This document shows, piece by piece, positions 16,798 through 25,551 of a stretch of 64,000 nt of DNA. Where the stretch lies: contig NZ_NNBL01000003.1 in assembly GCF_002803065.1 (NCBI RefSeq), forward strand, positions 455,461 through 519,460, read 5' to 3'. Origin of the DNA: Streptomyces sp. CB01635. Its GTDB lineage: Bacteria; Actinomycetota; Actinomycetes; Streptomycetales; Streptomycetaceae. The notes below the pieces were generated by a model. That model had not been told where the DNA came from, did no database searches, and worked only from the letters and a program-made list of their open reading frames with translations. Within the stretch, counting starts at the first letter, position 1, and the number at the start of each line of letters is the position of its first letter. The translations under genes and the position numbers were made by a program.

Positions 16798-18329
16798 ACG
16801 AGGCGTACGCGATACCCGCCGTGGCCGTGGTCGTCCTGGCCACGGTCCTCATCGGCGGCTTCGGCCTGCGCATCTCCCGCACCACCTCCGACTTCTACGT
16901 CGCCTCGCGCACGGTGGGCCCCGGCCTCAACGCCGCGGCGATCAGCGGGGAGTACCTCTCCGCCGCCTCCTTCCTCGGCGTCGCCGGACTGCTGCTCGTG
17001 CACGGCCCCGACATGCTCTGGTACCCCGTCGGCTACACCGCCGGATACCTCGTCCTGCTCGTGTTCGTCGCGGCCCCGCTGCGCCGCTCCGGCGCGTACA
17101 CGCTGCCCGACTTCGCCGAGGGCCGCCTGGAGTCCCGCAGCGTCCGCAGGGTCGTCAGCATGCTCGTGGTCGGCGCGGGCTGGCTCTACCTCGTGCCCCA
17201 ACTCCAGGGCGCCGGGCTCACGTTGCAGATCCTCACGGGCGCGCCGCGCTGGTTCGGCGGGGCGCTCGTCGCCGCCGTCGTCGTCCTCGCGGTCGCCGCG
17301 GGCGGCATGCGCTCCATCACCTTCGTGCAGGCCTTCCAGTACTGGCTGAAGCTGACCGCGCTGCTCGTGCCCGCGTTCTTCCTGGTCCTCGCCTGGCACG
17401 GCGACGGCGGCACCCCGCCCTCCGCCGACGGCGCCCCCTGGTCCGGCGCGGGCTCCGGGCAGCCGCTCGCCACCAGCCGCGCGGACCACCCGCTGTACGC
17501 GACGTACGGCCTCATCGTCGCCACGTTCCTCGGCACGATGGGCCTGCCGCACGTCGTCGTCCGCTTCTACACCAGCCCGAACGGCCGCGCGGCCCGCCGC
17601 ACCACGGTCGCCGTGCTCGCCCTCATCGGGCTCTTCTACTGCCTGCCGCCGATCTACGGCTGGCTCGGCCGTCTGTACGCGCCCGAACTGAGCGCCACCC
17701 AGGACGCCGACGCGGCCGTCCTGCTCCTGCCGGGGCGGGCCATCGGCGGGCTCGGCGGTGACCTGCTCGGGGCGCTCGTGGCCGGCGGCGCCTTCGCCGC
17801 GTTCCTGTCGACCGCCTCGGGTCTGACGATGGCCGTCGCCGGCGTGCTCAGCCAGGACGTCCTGCCGGCCCGCGGCGTACGGCACTTCCGCCTGGCGACA
17901 CTCCTCGCGATGACCGTTCCGCTGGGCGGGGCGCTCCTGGTCACCGGGGTGCCGGTGGCGGACGCCGTCGGGATGGCGTTCGCGGTGTCGGCGTCCTCGT
18001 TCTGCCCGCTGCTCGTCCTCGGCATCTGGTGGCGGCGGCTCACCCCGCCCGGCGCGCGGGCCGGACTGCTCCTCGGCGGCGGCTCCGCGCTCGTCGCGGT
18101 CACTCTGACCGTCGCAGGCGTCGCACAGGGCGGCTGGCTGCACACCCTGCTCGCCTGGCCCGCCGTGTGGTCGGTCCCGGTCGGCTTCCTGGCCATGATC
18201 CTCGTATCGCTGGCCACCCAGGACTCCGTACCGCCGCACACCAGCGCCACGATGACGCGGCTGCACCTGCCCGAGTCGCTCAGCACGGACGGGACGATCA
18301 CCGCGGGCGAGCAGGGAGCCCGCCCGTGA
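16794..18329 (+). CDS. sodium:solute symporter (SSS family, ActP/MctC-like)
   Basis: A membrane carrier of 511 aa with about 13 helices. Family motifs include TTSDFYVASRTVGPGLNAAAISGEYLS near the start, QAFQYWLKL, and GTMGLPHVVVRFYTSPNGRAARRT. The last is the region typical of the acetate/pyruvate/monocarboxylate group (ActP, MctC). It should couple Na+ or H+ entry to uptake of a short organic acid. The GTG 16794 start and its stop both overlap neighbours. Enclosure between a response regulator and its kinase implies the two-component system controls, and perhaps uses, this carrier to sense the substrate. Confidence 0.92.
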   Translation: MNEAYAIPAVAVVVLATVLIGGFGLRISRTTSDFYVASRTVGPGLNAAAISGEYLSAASFLGVAGLLLVHGPDMLWYPVGYTAGYLVLLVFVAAPLRRSGAYTLPDFAEGRLESRSVRRVVSMLVVGAGWLYLVPQLQGAGLTLQILTGAPRWFGGALVAAVVVLAVAAGGMRSITFVQAFQYWLKLTALLVPAFFLVLAWHGDGGTPPSADGAPWSGAGSGQPLATSRADHPLYATYGLIVATFLGTMGLPHVVVRFYTSPNGRAARRTTVAVLALIGLFYCLPPIYGWLGRLYAPELSATQDADAAVLLLPGRAIGGLGGDLLGALVAGGAFAAFLSTASGLTMAVAGVLSQDVLPARGVRHFRLATLLAMTVPLGGALLVTGVPVADAVGMAFAVSASSFCPLLVLGIWWRRLTPPGARAGLLLGGGSALVAVTLTVAGVAQGGWLHTLLAWPAVWSVPVGFLAMILVSLATQDSVPPHTSATMTRLHLPESLSTDGTITAGEQGARP

Positions 18330-19525
18330 CCGCCACCGCCGTACTCCTCGCCCTGTGCCCGCTCCTCCTCGCGGGCGGCTTCGTCCTCGGCCGGCGCACG
18401 GCGCACCCCGGGGGCCGCAGCGACGTCGGTACGCCCGTGGAGCGGGCCACCTTCGACACGCTGCACACCGCCTCGCTCGCCGCGCCGCCGCTGCGGGCCG
18501 GGCTCACCGAGGAGTCGGCTCGCAGGTCTGCCCGCAGGCTGCGCACGCTCCTCGGCACCGACGCGCTCTGCCTCACCAACCGCACCGCCGTCCTCGCCTG
18601 GGACGGTGCGGGGGACCAGCACGGAAAACAGGTCATGGGGCATCTCGAAGGTCTGCTCGACACCGGGCGCAGCGCCGCGTTCGGCTGCGGATGCGGCGCC
18701 GTCGACTGCCCGCTGCGCTGGGCCGTGGCCGCCCCGATCGTCACCGACGGGCGCGTGCTCGGCGCCCTCGTCGCCTACGCGCCCCGCGAGTCGGCCGTCC
18801 TCGCCCGCGCAGCCGACGAGGTGGCCCGCTGGATCTCCGTACAGCTGGAGCTGGCCGAACTCGACCGCTCCCGCACCCGCCTCATCGAGGCCGAGATCAA
18901 GGCGCTGCGCGCGCAGATCTCGCCGCACTTCATCTTCAACTCACTGGCCGCCATCGCCTCGTTCGTGCGCACGGACCCCGAGCGTGCCCGCGAACTCCTC
19001 CTGGAATTCGCCGACTTCACCCGCTACTCGTTCCGCCGCCACGGAGACTTCACCACGCTCGCCGACGAACTGCACTCCATCGACCAGTATCTGGCCCTGG
19101 TCCGGGCCCGGTTCGGCGACCGACTCTCGGTCACGCTCCAGATCGCGCCCGAGGTGCTGCCGGTGGCGCTGCCCTTCCTGTGCCTTCAGCCCCTCGTCGA
19201 GAACGCCGTGAAGCACGGCCTGGAGGGCGCCGTCACCGGCAGTCGCATCACGATCGGCGCCCGGGACGCGGGCGCGGAGGCGGAGGTCGTCATCGAGGAC
19301 GACGGGGTCGGCATGGACCCGGGCGAGCTGCGCGCGATCCTGCGCGGCGAGGGCGGCACCTCGACCGGGATCGGCCTCTCGAACGTCGACGAGCGGCTCA
19401 GGCAGGCGTTCGGCGACGACTACGGCCTCGTCATCGAGACCGGCACCGGCGCGGGCATGAAGATCACCGTGCGGATCCCCAAGTACCGCGCGGGCGTGCA
19501 CTCTTCGGGCGTCGAGGTCGAATAG
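18326..19525 (+). CDS. LytS-type sensor histidine kinase
   Basis: A 399-aa kinase. One N-terminal membrane helix (residues 3-22) leads to a GAF-like sensor (about 40-170) carrying a cysteine cluster, C121-x-C123-x4-C128. The His_kinase domain has phosphoacceptor His201 in QISPHFIFNSLAAI, and the HATPase domain shows ENAVKHGLEG and DDGVGMDP with GIGLSNVDERL. The single anchor differs from the multi-helix LytS sensor, so the cytosolic GAF probably does the sensing. The Cys cluster suggests metal or redox input. GTG 18326 overlaps the symporter stop. Confidence 0.92.
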   Translation: MTATAVLLALCPLLLAGGFVLGRRTAHPGGRSDVGTPVERATFDTLHTASLAAPPLRAGLTEESARRSARRLRTLLGTDALCLTNRTAVLAWDGAGDQHGKQVMGHLEGLLDTGRSAAFGCGCGAVDCPLRWAVAAPIVTDGRVLGALVAYAPRESAVLARAADEVARWISVQLELAELDRSRTRLIEAEIKALRAQISPHFIFNSLAAIASFVRTDPERARELLLEFADFTRYSFRRHGDFTTLADELHSIDQYLALVRARFGDRLSVTLQIAPEVLPVALPFLCLQPLVENAVKHGLEGAVTGSRITIGARDAGAEAEVVIEDDGVGMDPGELRAILRGEGGTSTGIGLSNVDERLRQAFGDDYGLVIETGTGAGMKITVRIPKYRAGVHSSGVEVE

Positions 19526-19537
19526 CGGGACAGCAGA

Positions 19538-19554
19538 GGCCCCACGAAGGGGCC
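19538..19554. terminator. hairpin between convergent genes
   Basis: GGCCCC-ACGAA-GGGGCC is a perfect 6-bp stem with a 5-base loop, 12 bases after the kinase stop and just before the end of the convergent hypothetical gene. It could terminate both strands. There is no U tract, as is common in high-GC actinomycetes. Confidence 0.6.
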
Positions 19555-19562
19555 GAAGGCCT

Positions 19563-20081
19563 TCAGAACAGATGGATCGCCAGATGGCCGAGCGGCAGCC
19601 CCAGTTGCCACGCCGGTGTCCAGACCTTCGGCCCGTCGTCCTCCTCGTCGGGCAGCGACCCGCGGCCCGGCACGGAGTCCAGGTCCGGCGCTAGCAGTTC
19701 CGTCTCCTCCAGCCATCGCCAGGCCGCCTCGGCCAGTTCGAGGTCCGGCGAAGGTCTGTTCTCATCAAGCGCCTGCGCGGCAAGGCGCCCCATGTGCTCC
19801 CGCACCCAGTACTGCCACGGCTGGTCGTACGCCGTCAGCGACAGCCAGGTCTCCAGCTGGGACACGACCCGGATGCCGGACAGCTCGCCGTCCGTGTCCG
19901 ACAGGAAGATCGTCAGTGCGAGTGCGTCGCGCCCGGCCCGGAACTCGAAGGACGTGGGCGGCATCAGATCACCGGTGCGCAGCAGCTCATCGGCGATGTA
20001 TTCGGCGTACAACCACGCCATCGGCACCATCAGTTCGCCGCCGCCGGCGTCCGATGTGCCTTCCTTGCTCCCGTGCAACAT
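19563..20081 (-). CDS. hypothetical protein
   Basis: 172 aa, acidic, with no membrane segment or signal. Visible features: MVPMAWLYAEYIADELLR, FEFRAGRDALALTIFLSDTD, a Trp-rich middle (YDQPWQYWVREHMG, EAAWRWLEET) and a C-terminal WQLGLPLGHLAIHLF. I do not recognise the family. Codon use is typical for the window, so it is probably real. ATG 20081 follows AGGAAGGG directly; the internal ATG at MVPMAW is an alternative start. It sits downstream of the ECF sigma gene on the same strand, separated by 145 bp. Confidence 0.65.
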   Translation of the reverse strand: MLHGSKEGTSDAGGGELMVPMAWLYAEYIADELLRTGDLMPPTSFEFRAGRDALALTIFLSDTDGELSGIRVVSQLETWLSLTAYDQPWQYWVREHMGRLAAQALDENRPSPDLELAEAAWRWLEETELLAPDLDSVPGRGSLPDEEDDGPKVWTPAWQLGLPLGHLAIHLF

Positions 20082-20226
20082 CCCTTCCTGCCTTCCTCCG
20101 GTCCGTGCGCTGTGCCGGCCCCCGGGCCCTCGCGCCCGACCGGGCGGGGGAGGACAGCCGATTACTCAATCGAGGACCGGGGCACCGGGCAAGGCGCTTT
20201 ACGGAGGCTTGACCTGTTGTCCGGTT

Positions 20227-20781
20227 TCAATGCGGGCCGACCGTGTTCGCCTCATAGCCCGGGAGCACCCTGCGCAGTGCGCGCAGCGCGTAGTACGCGC
20301 GGGACTTCACGGTACCGGGAGGGATGCCGAGTGCCGCGGCGGCCTCGGCCACGGAGGCGCCACGGAAGTACACCTGGAGGAGCACCGCCCGGTGCTCCGG
20401 GCTGAGCGTCGCCACGGCTTCCCGCACATCGAGAGCGGCCGCCGAGCGCTCCGCGTGGTCGGCGCAGACCCGCGCGCTCTCCAGGACCGTGCCGCCGATC
20501 TCCGGGGGGCGGGCGAGCCGCGCACGCCGGGCGTCTATGGCGAGCCTGCGGCCGACGGTGAACAGCCAGGGCCGCACGGACTCGTAGTCGGCGCGCAGCG
20601 CCTCCGGATGCTGCCAGGCGCGGACGAACGTCTCCTGGACCAGGTCTTCCGCCCGCTGCCGGTCGCCGTCGCACAGCCGCAGGAGGAAGGAGAGAAGCGG
20701 CCTGCCGTGCTCGCGCTGGAGCTCGGCCAGCACATGTGCAGCCGTGCGGTCGGGTCCTTCGGTCTTCGTGGCGGTCGTCAT
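20227..20781 (-). CDS. ECF-subfamily RNA polymerase sigma factor
   Basis: 184 aa with sigma region 2 (about 15-85: RAEDLVQETFVRAWQHPEAL, RPWLFTVGRRLAIDARRAR) and region 4 (about 115-175: LSPEHRAVLLQVYFRGASVA, LGIPPGTVKSRAYYALRALR). It directs transcription of an extracytoplasmic-stress regulon. It has no zinc-binding anti-sigma partner next to it. The ZAS protein encoded at 14796-15446 is the only anti-sigma candidate in the window. ATG 20781 was chosen; GTG 20811 would add ten residues. Neither has a strong Shine-Dalgarno. Confidence 0.9.
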   Translation of the reverse strand: MTTATKTEGPDRTAAHVLAELQREHGRPLLSFLLRLCDGDRQRAEDLVQETFVRAWQHPEALRADYESVRPWLFTVGRRLAIDARRARLARPPEIGGTVLESARVCADHAERSAAALDVREAVATLSPEHRAVLLQVYFRGASVAEAAAALGIPPGTVKSRAYYALRALRRVLPGYEANTVGPH

Positions 20782-20931
20782 GGCCGTATGGCAGCGCAGC
20801 TCGCCGCTCACGCCCAGAGCACGGGCAGCGGTCTGCGACGGGCGGTCGATGCCGTCGGCGAGCGGTGCGGCGAACGGGGCCGACTGCGCCGGAACGTGAC
20901 GCCGTTGTGGGGACTGCGGCGGTATGGAGCC

Positions 20932-20961
20932 TTGACTCGGCCCGATGCCCGTACGTCTATG
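20932..20961 (+). promoter_or_regulatory. candidate promoter of the CapA-like gene
   Basis: TTGACT (20932-20937) and TCTATG (20956-20961) with an 18-base spacer lie about 46 bp upstream of the ATG at 21008. This fits a housekeeping-type -35 and -10. The shared 226-bp gap must also hold the promoter for the divergent sigma gene. Confidence 0.4.
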
Positions 20962-21007
20962 CGTATGTCCAAAATCACCTTATCCACCGAATCATGGAGC
21001 TTGGTCG

Positions 21008-22273
21008 ATGACGCAACGCACACGGGCCGCAAGCCGCACGGGACGCACCAGACACACGCCACACGCACGGCGCACACGGCAGGGCGCGGCGGTCCTCGCG
21101 GCCGCACTCATCGCGGCGGGCGCGGGCTGCTCCGCGCCCGCGGACCGCACACATCGTTCGGCGCCCCAGGGGAGCGGCACCCCGGCGCCCCACGGCAGCG
21201 ACACCCCGGCGCCGTCGGCCGCCGGCGGCGCCACCGGCGGGCACCGCGGCTTCACGCTCGTCGCCTCCGGTGACGTACTGCCGCACGCCTCGATCATCAA
21301 GAAGGCGAAAACCGACGCGGGCGGCGACGGGTACGACTTCGCGCCGATGCTGTCCGGCGTGCAGCCGGCCGTCTCCAAAGCGGATCTGGCGATCTGTCAC
21401 ATGGAGACGGTCTACGGCACCGCGGGCCAGTACACCGGCGACCCGAAGTTCAAGTCCCCGCCCGAGGTCGCCAAAGGGCTGCGCGACACGGGCTACGACG
21501 CCTGCTCCACGGCCTCGGACCATGCCCTCGACGACGGCGCCGCCGGCATCGACCGCACCCTCGATGCCATGGACCGCGCGGGCATCCGCCACACGGGATC
21601 GGCCCGAACCGCCGCCGAGGCCGGCAGCCCCGCGTGGCTGCGCGCCGGTGACGCCAAGGTCGCCCACCTCGCGTACACGTACGACACGAACGGCGCCCCG
21701 ATGCCCAAGGGGCGGCCGTGGGCCGTGAATACGATCGACAGTCAGCGGATCGTCGAAGACGCGCGGGCGGCCCGGAAGGCGGGCGCGGACGTGGTGGTCC
21801 TCTCGCTGCACTGGGGCACCGAATGGCAGGACGAGCCGGACGAGAGCCAGCTGAGGCTCGGCGACGAGCTCACCGCGTCCCGCACGGACGGCCGCCCCGA
21901 CATCGATCTGATCCTCGGCACGCACGCGCACGTCCCGCAGGCGTACGAGAAGGTCAACGGCACCTGGGTGGTCTACGGCATGGGCGACCAGATCGCCGGC
22001 GAGATGTACAACGACGACGGCGCCCAGGACCCGCGCGGCAACGAGGGCACGATCGGCCGCTTCACCTTCGCGCCGCCGGAGCGGGCCGGCGGCCGCTGGG
22101 AGGTGCGCAAGGCCGAGTTCCTCCCCCAGTGGTTCAACGTCGGCCTGGGCCGCGTCATCAACGTCAACCAGGCCATCCACGACGGCCTCGGCCTGAACGA
22201 CGTCCGCGACCGGATCAGCCAGGCCGTCCTCAGCCGCGGCGCGGCCGAGGACGGCCTGACCATGGGCAGGTAG
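21008..22273 (+). CDS. CapA-family (PGA_cap) metallophosphatase-like lipoprotein
   Basis: 421 aa: Arg-rich N-terminus, hydrophobic helix and lipobox (AGAGC), then a Thr/Pro/Ala linker and a CapA/PGA_cap domain from about residue 78. Metallophosphoesterase-like motifs are LVASGDVLPH, ICHMETVY, CSTASDHALDDG, VVVLSLHWGTEW and LILGTHAHVPQAYE. CapA is known from poly-gamma-glutamate capsule synthesis, but most actinobacterial members stand alone, as here, with unknown polymer or phosphatase roles. ATG 21008 follows GGAG at the right spacing. Confidence 0.88.
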   Translation: MTQRTRAASRTGRTRHTPHARRTRQGAAVLAAALIAAGAGCSAPADRTHRSAPQGSGTPAPHGSDTPAPSAAGGATGGHRGFTLVASGDVLPHASIIKKAKTDAGGDGYDFAPMLSGVQPAVSKADLAICHMETVYGTAGQYTGDPKFKSPPEVAKGLRDTGYDACSTASDHALDDGAAGIDRTLDAMDRAGIRHTGSARTAAEAGSPAWLRAGDAKVAHLAYTYDTNGAPMPKGRPWAVNTIDSQRIVEDARAARKAGADVVVLSLHWGTEWQDEPDESQLRLGDELTASRTDGRPDIDLILGTHAHVPQAYEKVNGTWVVYGMGDQIAGEMYNDDGAQDPRGNEGTIGRFTFAPPERAGGRWEVRKAEFLPQWFNVGLGRVINVNQAIHDGLGLNDVRDRISQAVLSRGAAEDGLTMGR

Positions 22274-22276
22274 CGG

Positions 22277-23716
22277 TCAGGACTTCGCCGACGGGTCCGT
22301 CTTCGCCAGCTCCGACCTCTTGTACGAGTAGCTGAAGTAGATGACGAGCCCGATGGCGAACCACACCGCGAACCGCACCCACGTCTGCCACTGCAGGAAC
22401 GTGATCAGCCAGATCGAGAAGACGACGCCGAGCGCGGGCACCACCGGCATACCGGGCGTGCGGAACGTGCGGGGCAGGTCGGGCCGCTTGTAGCGCAGCA
22501 CGATCACCGCGATGCACACCACGACGAACGCCAGCAGGATGCCGATGTTGGTCAGCTCGGCCGCCTCCCCGATCGGCAGGAACCCGGCGATGACGGCCGA
22601 CGCGCACCCGACGATCCACGTCACGCGCGTCGGCACGTGCCGGGTGGGATGGGTCTTCGCGAACCACTTGGGCAGCAGCCCGTCACGGCTCATCGAGAAC
22701 CACACGCGGGTGACGCCCAGCATGAAGGTGAACATCACCGTGAGGATGCCGATGATCGCGCCCACCGCGATGACACTCGCGAGCCCGCTCAGGCCCACCG
22801 ACTTGAACGCCGTCGAGAAGCCGCTCTCCGGGTCGATGTCCTTGTAGTTCTGCATGCCGGTCAGGACCAGGCACGCCAGCACGTACAGGACCATCGAGAT
22901 CGCGAGCGAGTAGAGGATCGCCTTCGGCATGTGGTGCTGCGCGTCCTTGGACTCCTCGGCCGCCGTCGACATGGCGTCGTACCCGAACACCGCGAAGAAG
23001 ACGGTGGCCGCGCCCGTGAACGCGCCACTGACGCCGAACGGGAAGAACGGCGTGTAGTTGCCCGTGTCGATGTGGAAGAAGCCCACGCCGATGACCAGCA
23101 GCACCACGAGGACCTTCAGGACCACCACGACGGTCTCGAAGCGCGCCGCGTTCTTGATGCCGAGCGTCAGCAGGTACGCGATCAGCAGGCACAGCAGCGC
23201 GGCGAACAGGTCGATCCTGTGGCCGTCGCCCGTGCCCGGCGCGCCCAGCATCCAGTGCGGCAGGTCGAGCCCCATCTCGCCGAGCAGGAAGCTGAAGTAG
23301 CCCGAGATGCCGATGGCGACGACCGCGACGATCGCCGTGTACTCCAGGAGCAGGTCCCAGCCGATGAACCAGCCGACCAGCTCGCCGAGGACCGCGTACC
23401 CGTACGTGTAGGCGGACCCGGCCTTCGGGATGAGGCCGGCGAACTCCGCGTACGACAGCGCGGCGCACGCGCTCGCGACGCCCGCGATGAGGAACGAGAT
23501 CAGGACCGCGGGCCCCGCCGTGCCGTTGGCGACCGTACCCGCGAGGGTGAAGATGCCGGCACCGATGATGCCGCCGACGCCGATCGCGGTGAGCTGCCAC
23601 AGGCCGAGGGAGCGGGTGAGCTGCTGCCCGCCGCCCCCCTCGGTCTCCTCGATCTGTTCGATGGGCTTACGGCGCAGTACGCCCTGCCCCATCCGAAGTC
23701 CTCTGAGACCGGCCAT
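22277..23716 (-). CDS. APC-superfamily amino acid permease (cationic amino acid transporter type)
   Basis: 479-aa carrier with 12-13 helices. Motifs include the first-helix TAIGVGGIIGAGIF, AEFAGLIPKAGSAYTYGY and FFAVFGYDAMSTAAEESKDAQHHMP. These point to the CAT/YfnA group, which takes up basic or branched amino acids in symport. ATG 23716 is preceded by GAGGTGGAG; the longer frame upstream is not supported. The gene ends 3 bp from the convergent CapA-like gene. Confidence 0.92.
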   Translation of the reverse strand: MAGLRGLRMGQGVLRRKPIEQIEETEGGGGQQLTRSLGLWQLTAIGVGGIIGAGIFTLAGTVANGTAGPAVLISFLIAGVASACAALSYAEFAGLIPKAGSAYTYGYAVLGELVGWFIGWDLLLEYTAIVAVVAIGISGYFSFLLGEMGLDLPHWMLGAPGTGDGHRIDLFAALLCLLIAYLLTLGIKNAARFETVVVVLKVLVVLLVIGVGFFHIDTGNYTPFFPFGVSGAFTGAATVFFAVFGYDAMSTAAEESKDAQHHMPKAILYSLAISMVLYVLACLVLTGMQNYKDIDPESGFSTAFKSVGLSGLASVIAVGAIIGILTVMFTFMLGVTRVWFSMSRDGLLPKWFAKTHPTRHVPTRVTWIVGCASAVIAGFLPIGEAAELTNIGILLAFVVVCIAVIVLRYKRPDLPRTFRTPGMPVVPALGVVFSIWLITFLQWQTWVRFAVWFAIGLVIYFSYSYKRSELAKTDPSAKS

Positions 23717-23853
23717 GGGCTCCACCTCTTCGCGGACGGCAGTCGGCTGACGGGCGATCATGATGGCCCAGCCGCGGCGGCTGCGGAAGAAGGCACGCTC
23801 TATGGGGTGCGAGGGTTCGTATGGGGTTGGTTCCGGGTTCCGGGTTCCGGTGG

Positions 23854-24315
23854 TTACGGGACCACGGTGACGGGCCAGCGCCCTGCCTTCACCAGCCGGA
23901 TCGCCACCGACCCGACGATGCGGTGTCCCGCCTGTTCGGACGCGCCGACGACCACGGCGTCCGCCTTCAGTTCGTCGGCGGCGGTGACCAGGCCGTTGTA
24001 CGGGTCGCCGCGGAAGGTGTGGAACTCCCAGCGCACCTCGTATATGCCCTTCACCCGCTCCGCCGCGTCCCTGATCTCGGTGATCAGACCCTCGGCGATC
24101 TCGTCCGTGGTGTCGGCCACGGGGACGCCGAGCGCGGCGCCGGTGGCCATGATGGGCTGGACGTAGACGACGGCGAGGAGGGCGCGCTGGCGCCGCGCGA
24201 GGCCTCCGGCGTAGGACGCGGCGCGCAGCGACGAGTCGGAGCCGTCCACCCCGACCACGATCACCTTGGGGCCGTCCGTACCGCGTTCGAACTGGTGTGG
24301 CTGCTCTGCGTTCAC
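23854..24315 (-). CDS. universal stress protein (UspA family)
   Basis: 153 aa. UspA fold with N-terminal VIVVGVDGSDSSLRAASYAGGLA and the ATP-binding loop near the C-terminus (VVGASEQAGHRIVGSVAIRLVKAGRWPVTVVP). The usual G-x2-G-x9-GS pattern is altered (GASEQAGHRIVGSVA), so nucleotide binding is plausible but not certain. GTG 24315 was chosen because TAGCCT lies 7 bases upstream, giving a leaderless start; a GTG at 24366 would add an unconserved Pro-rich leader. Confidence 0.88.
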   Translation of the reverse strand: MNAEQPHQFERGTDGPKVIVVGVDGSDSSLRAASYAGGLARRQRALLAVVYVQPIMATGAALGVPVADTTDEIAEGLITEIRDAAERVKGIYEVRWEFHTFRGDPYNGLVTAADELKADAVVVGASEQAGHRIVGSVAIRLVKAGRWPVTVVP

Positions 24316-24322
24316 AGCGGTG

Positions 24323-24328
24323 AGGCTA
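24323..24328 (-). promoter_or_regulatory. -10 box of a leaderless promoter (usp gene)
   Basis: On the minus strand TAGCCT is followed by CACCGCT and the GTG start. The 7-base distance and lack of a Shine-Dalgarno fit transcription starting at the initiation codon. Confidence 0.5.
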
Positions 24329-24459
24329 GCGGAAACCCCAGGTCCCACAGGTGCTGGGGGCGGCACGTGCCGTACGGGCCCGCCGCGGGCGCTGCACTAG
24401 GGCTGCCGCATCATGGTGCCCAGGCGCCGGGGAGTCTGAGCCGGTTTTCGCCCGCCGGG

Positions 24460-25116
24460 TCAGCGCACCTCGATCAGGCGGGCGAAGACGACGACATTCC
24501 CGTCGTAGCCGTTCTGTTTGGAGAAACCGCCACCGCACGTGATCACCCTCAGTTCGGGCACTCCCGTGCTGCCGTAGACGCGTTTCCCCGGGAAATTCGC
24601 CTTGCTGAAGACCTCGATGCCGTAGATCTCGAACACGGCGGTCTTCCGGTCCTTGCGCATGACCTGGACGTGGTTTCCCTTTTTGAGCGAGCCGAGTCCG
24701 TAGAAGACCGCGGGCCCCTGCTGGTTGTCGACATGGCCGACGATGACAGCGGTGCCCTTCTCGCCCGGAGTCACGCCACCGGTGAACCAGCCCGCGAGAT
24801 TCGGGTCCTCCGGCGGCGGGGCGTCCACCCAGCCGTCCGCGGCGACCCCTACGGGCATGACCGGGGCGTCCACCTGGATCGCCGGGATCTGCACCCGGTC
24901 CGCCACGGAGAACGGCAGCGGCTTCGGCGCCGCCGCACCGGAGGGGGAGCGGGGATCCGCTGCCGCCGCCGACGCGGGCTGCGGGGGACCGATGTCGAAT
25001 TCCCCCGATCCATTGCGGATCAGCGCGAGTCCGGTGAGCAGAACCAGCGCCATCACGCCCCACGGCGCGCGCTTCTTCTGCTGACCCTCCTCGTCGGCCG
25101 GCTGGGACGAAGACAT
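24460..25116 (-). CDS. class F sortase
   Basis: 218 aa with one N-terminal transmembrane helix (about 20-36) and a sortase barrel. Catalytic residues are visible: His in IVGHVDNQQG, Cys in VITCGGGF and Arg in VVVFAR near the C-terminus. The segment LAGWFTGGVTPGEKGTAV is typical of class F, the actinobacterial class whose substrates are poorly known. No LPxTG-type substrate gene is adjacent. ATG 25116 follows GAGGGGTG. Confidence 0.9.
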   Translation of the reverse strand: MSSSQPADEEGQQKKRAPWGVMALVLLTGLALIRNGSGEFDIGPPQPASAAAADPRSPSGAAAPKPLPFSVADRVQIPAIQVDAPVMPVGVAADGWVDAPPPEDPNLAGWFTGGVTPGEKGTAVIVGHVDNQQGPAVFYGLGSLKKGNHVQVMRKDRKTAVFEIYGIEVFSKANFPGKRVYGSTGVPELRVITCGGGFSKQNGYDGNVVVFARLIEVR

Positions 25117-25551
25117 TCGTTCACCCCTCTCGACGCGGCGGCGAGACCGCGTCACTTGCGCTTACTGAAAAACTAAGCGCGGCGCACGCGGGGGGCGACA
25201 GCCCAGGAGCGAATGGGTGGCGGCCAGGAGTGCGGTGTGCCATACGAGTCCGTGTCGCCGACAAAGCGACATCACCGACAACGCAACATCGTCGCCAGGT
25301 CCAGCCTCATCGCGTGGGGTGGCCGGATCGTCGTGACTGCGACGGCAGTCCTTGCCAGAGAGGCCGCCGCACCGTCGCGTCACCCGCGTTCCGGACGACG
25401 CGCCACCCCGACCGACATGGCCAACCGGGGCGAAGGGCCGTGCGGCGGTTCGGGCATTGCTGTCGCCCGAGCGGCGCCGCGACCGGTCGCCAGGTACGGA
25501 CCCGTACGGCCGCGCTCCGTGTAGGGCGAACGGGGTGACGCTGTCCGCCGG
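25117..25551. other. 435-bp stretch without a convincing gene
   Basis: Apart from the inverted repeat at 25158-25180 I see no gene. The open frames here are Arg-rich or lack the codon bias of neighbours. The stretch 25250-25300 is less GC-rich (GTGTCGCCGACAAAGCGACA followed by similar short CGACA words), which might be regulatory or the remnant of something lost. Confidence 0.6.
25158..25180. promoter_or_regulatory. inverted repeat upstream of the sortase gene
   Basis: GCGCTTA (25158-25164) and TAAGCGC (25174-25180) form a 7-bp inverted repeat around an A-rich centre, about 42 bp before the sortase start on the minus strand. It is an AT-rich island in GC-rich DNA, so an operator or promoter region is plausible. 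Confidence 0.45.

Noticed and set aside
18355..21273. A very long plus-strand frame spanning from the LytS kinase to the CapA-like gene
   Set aside because: It runs across the opposite-strand hypothetical and ECF sigma genes and is Arg/Pro-rich without domains.
25213..25524. A plus-strand frame in the 435-bp gap
   Set aside because: Composition is Arg/Pro/Gly-rich and neither a Shine-Dalgarno nor a -10 box precedes it.
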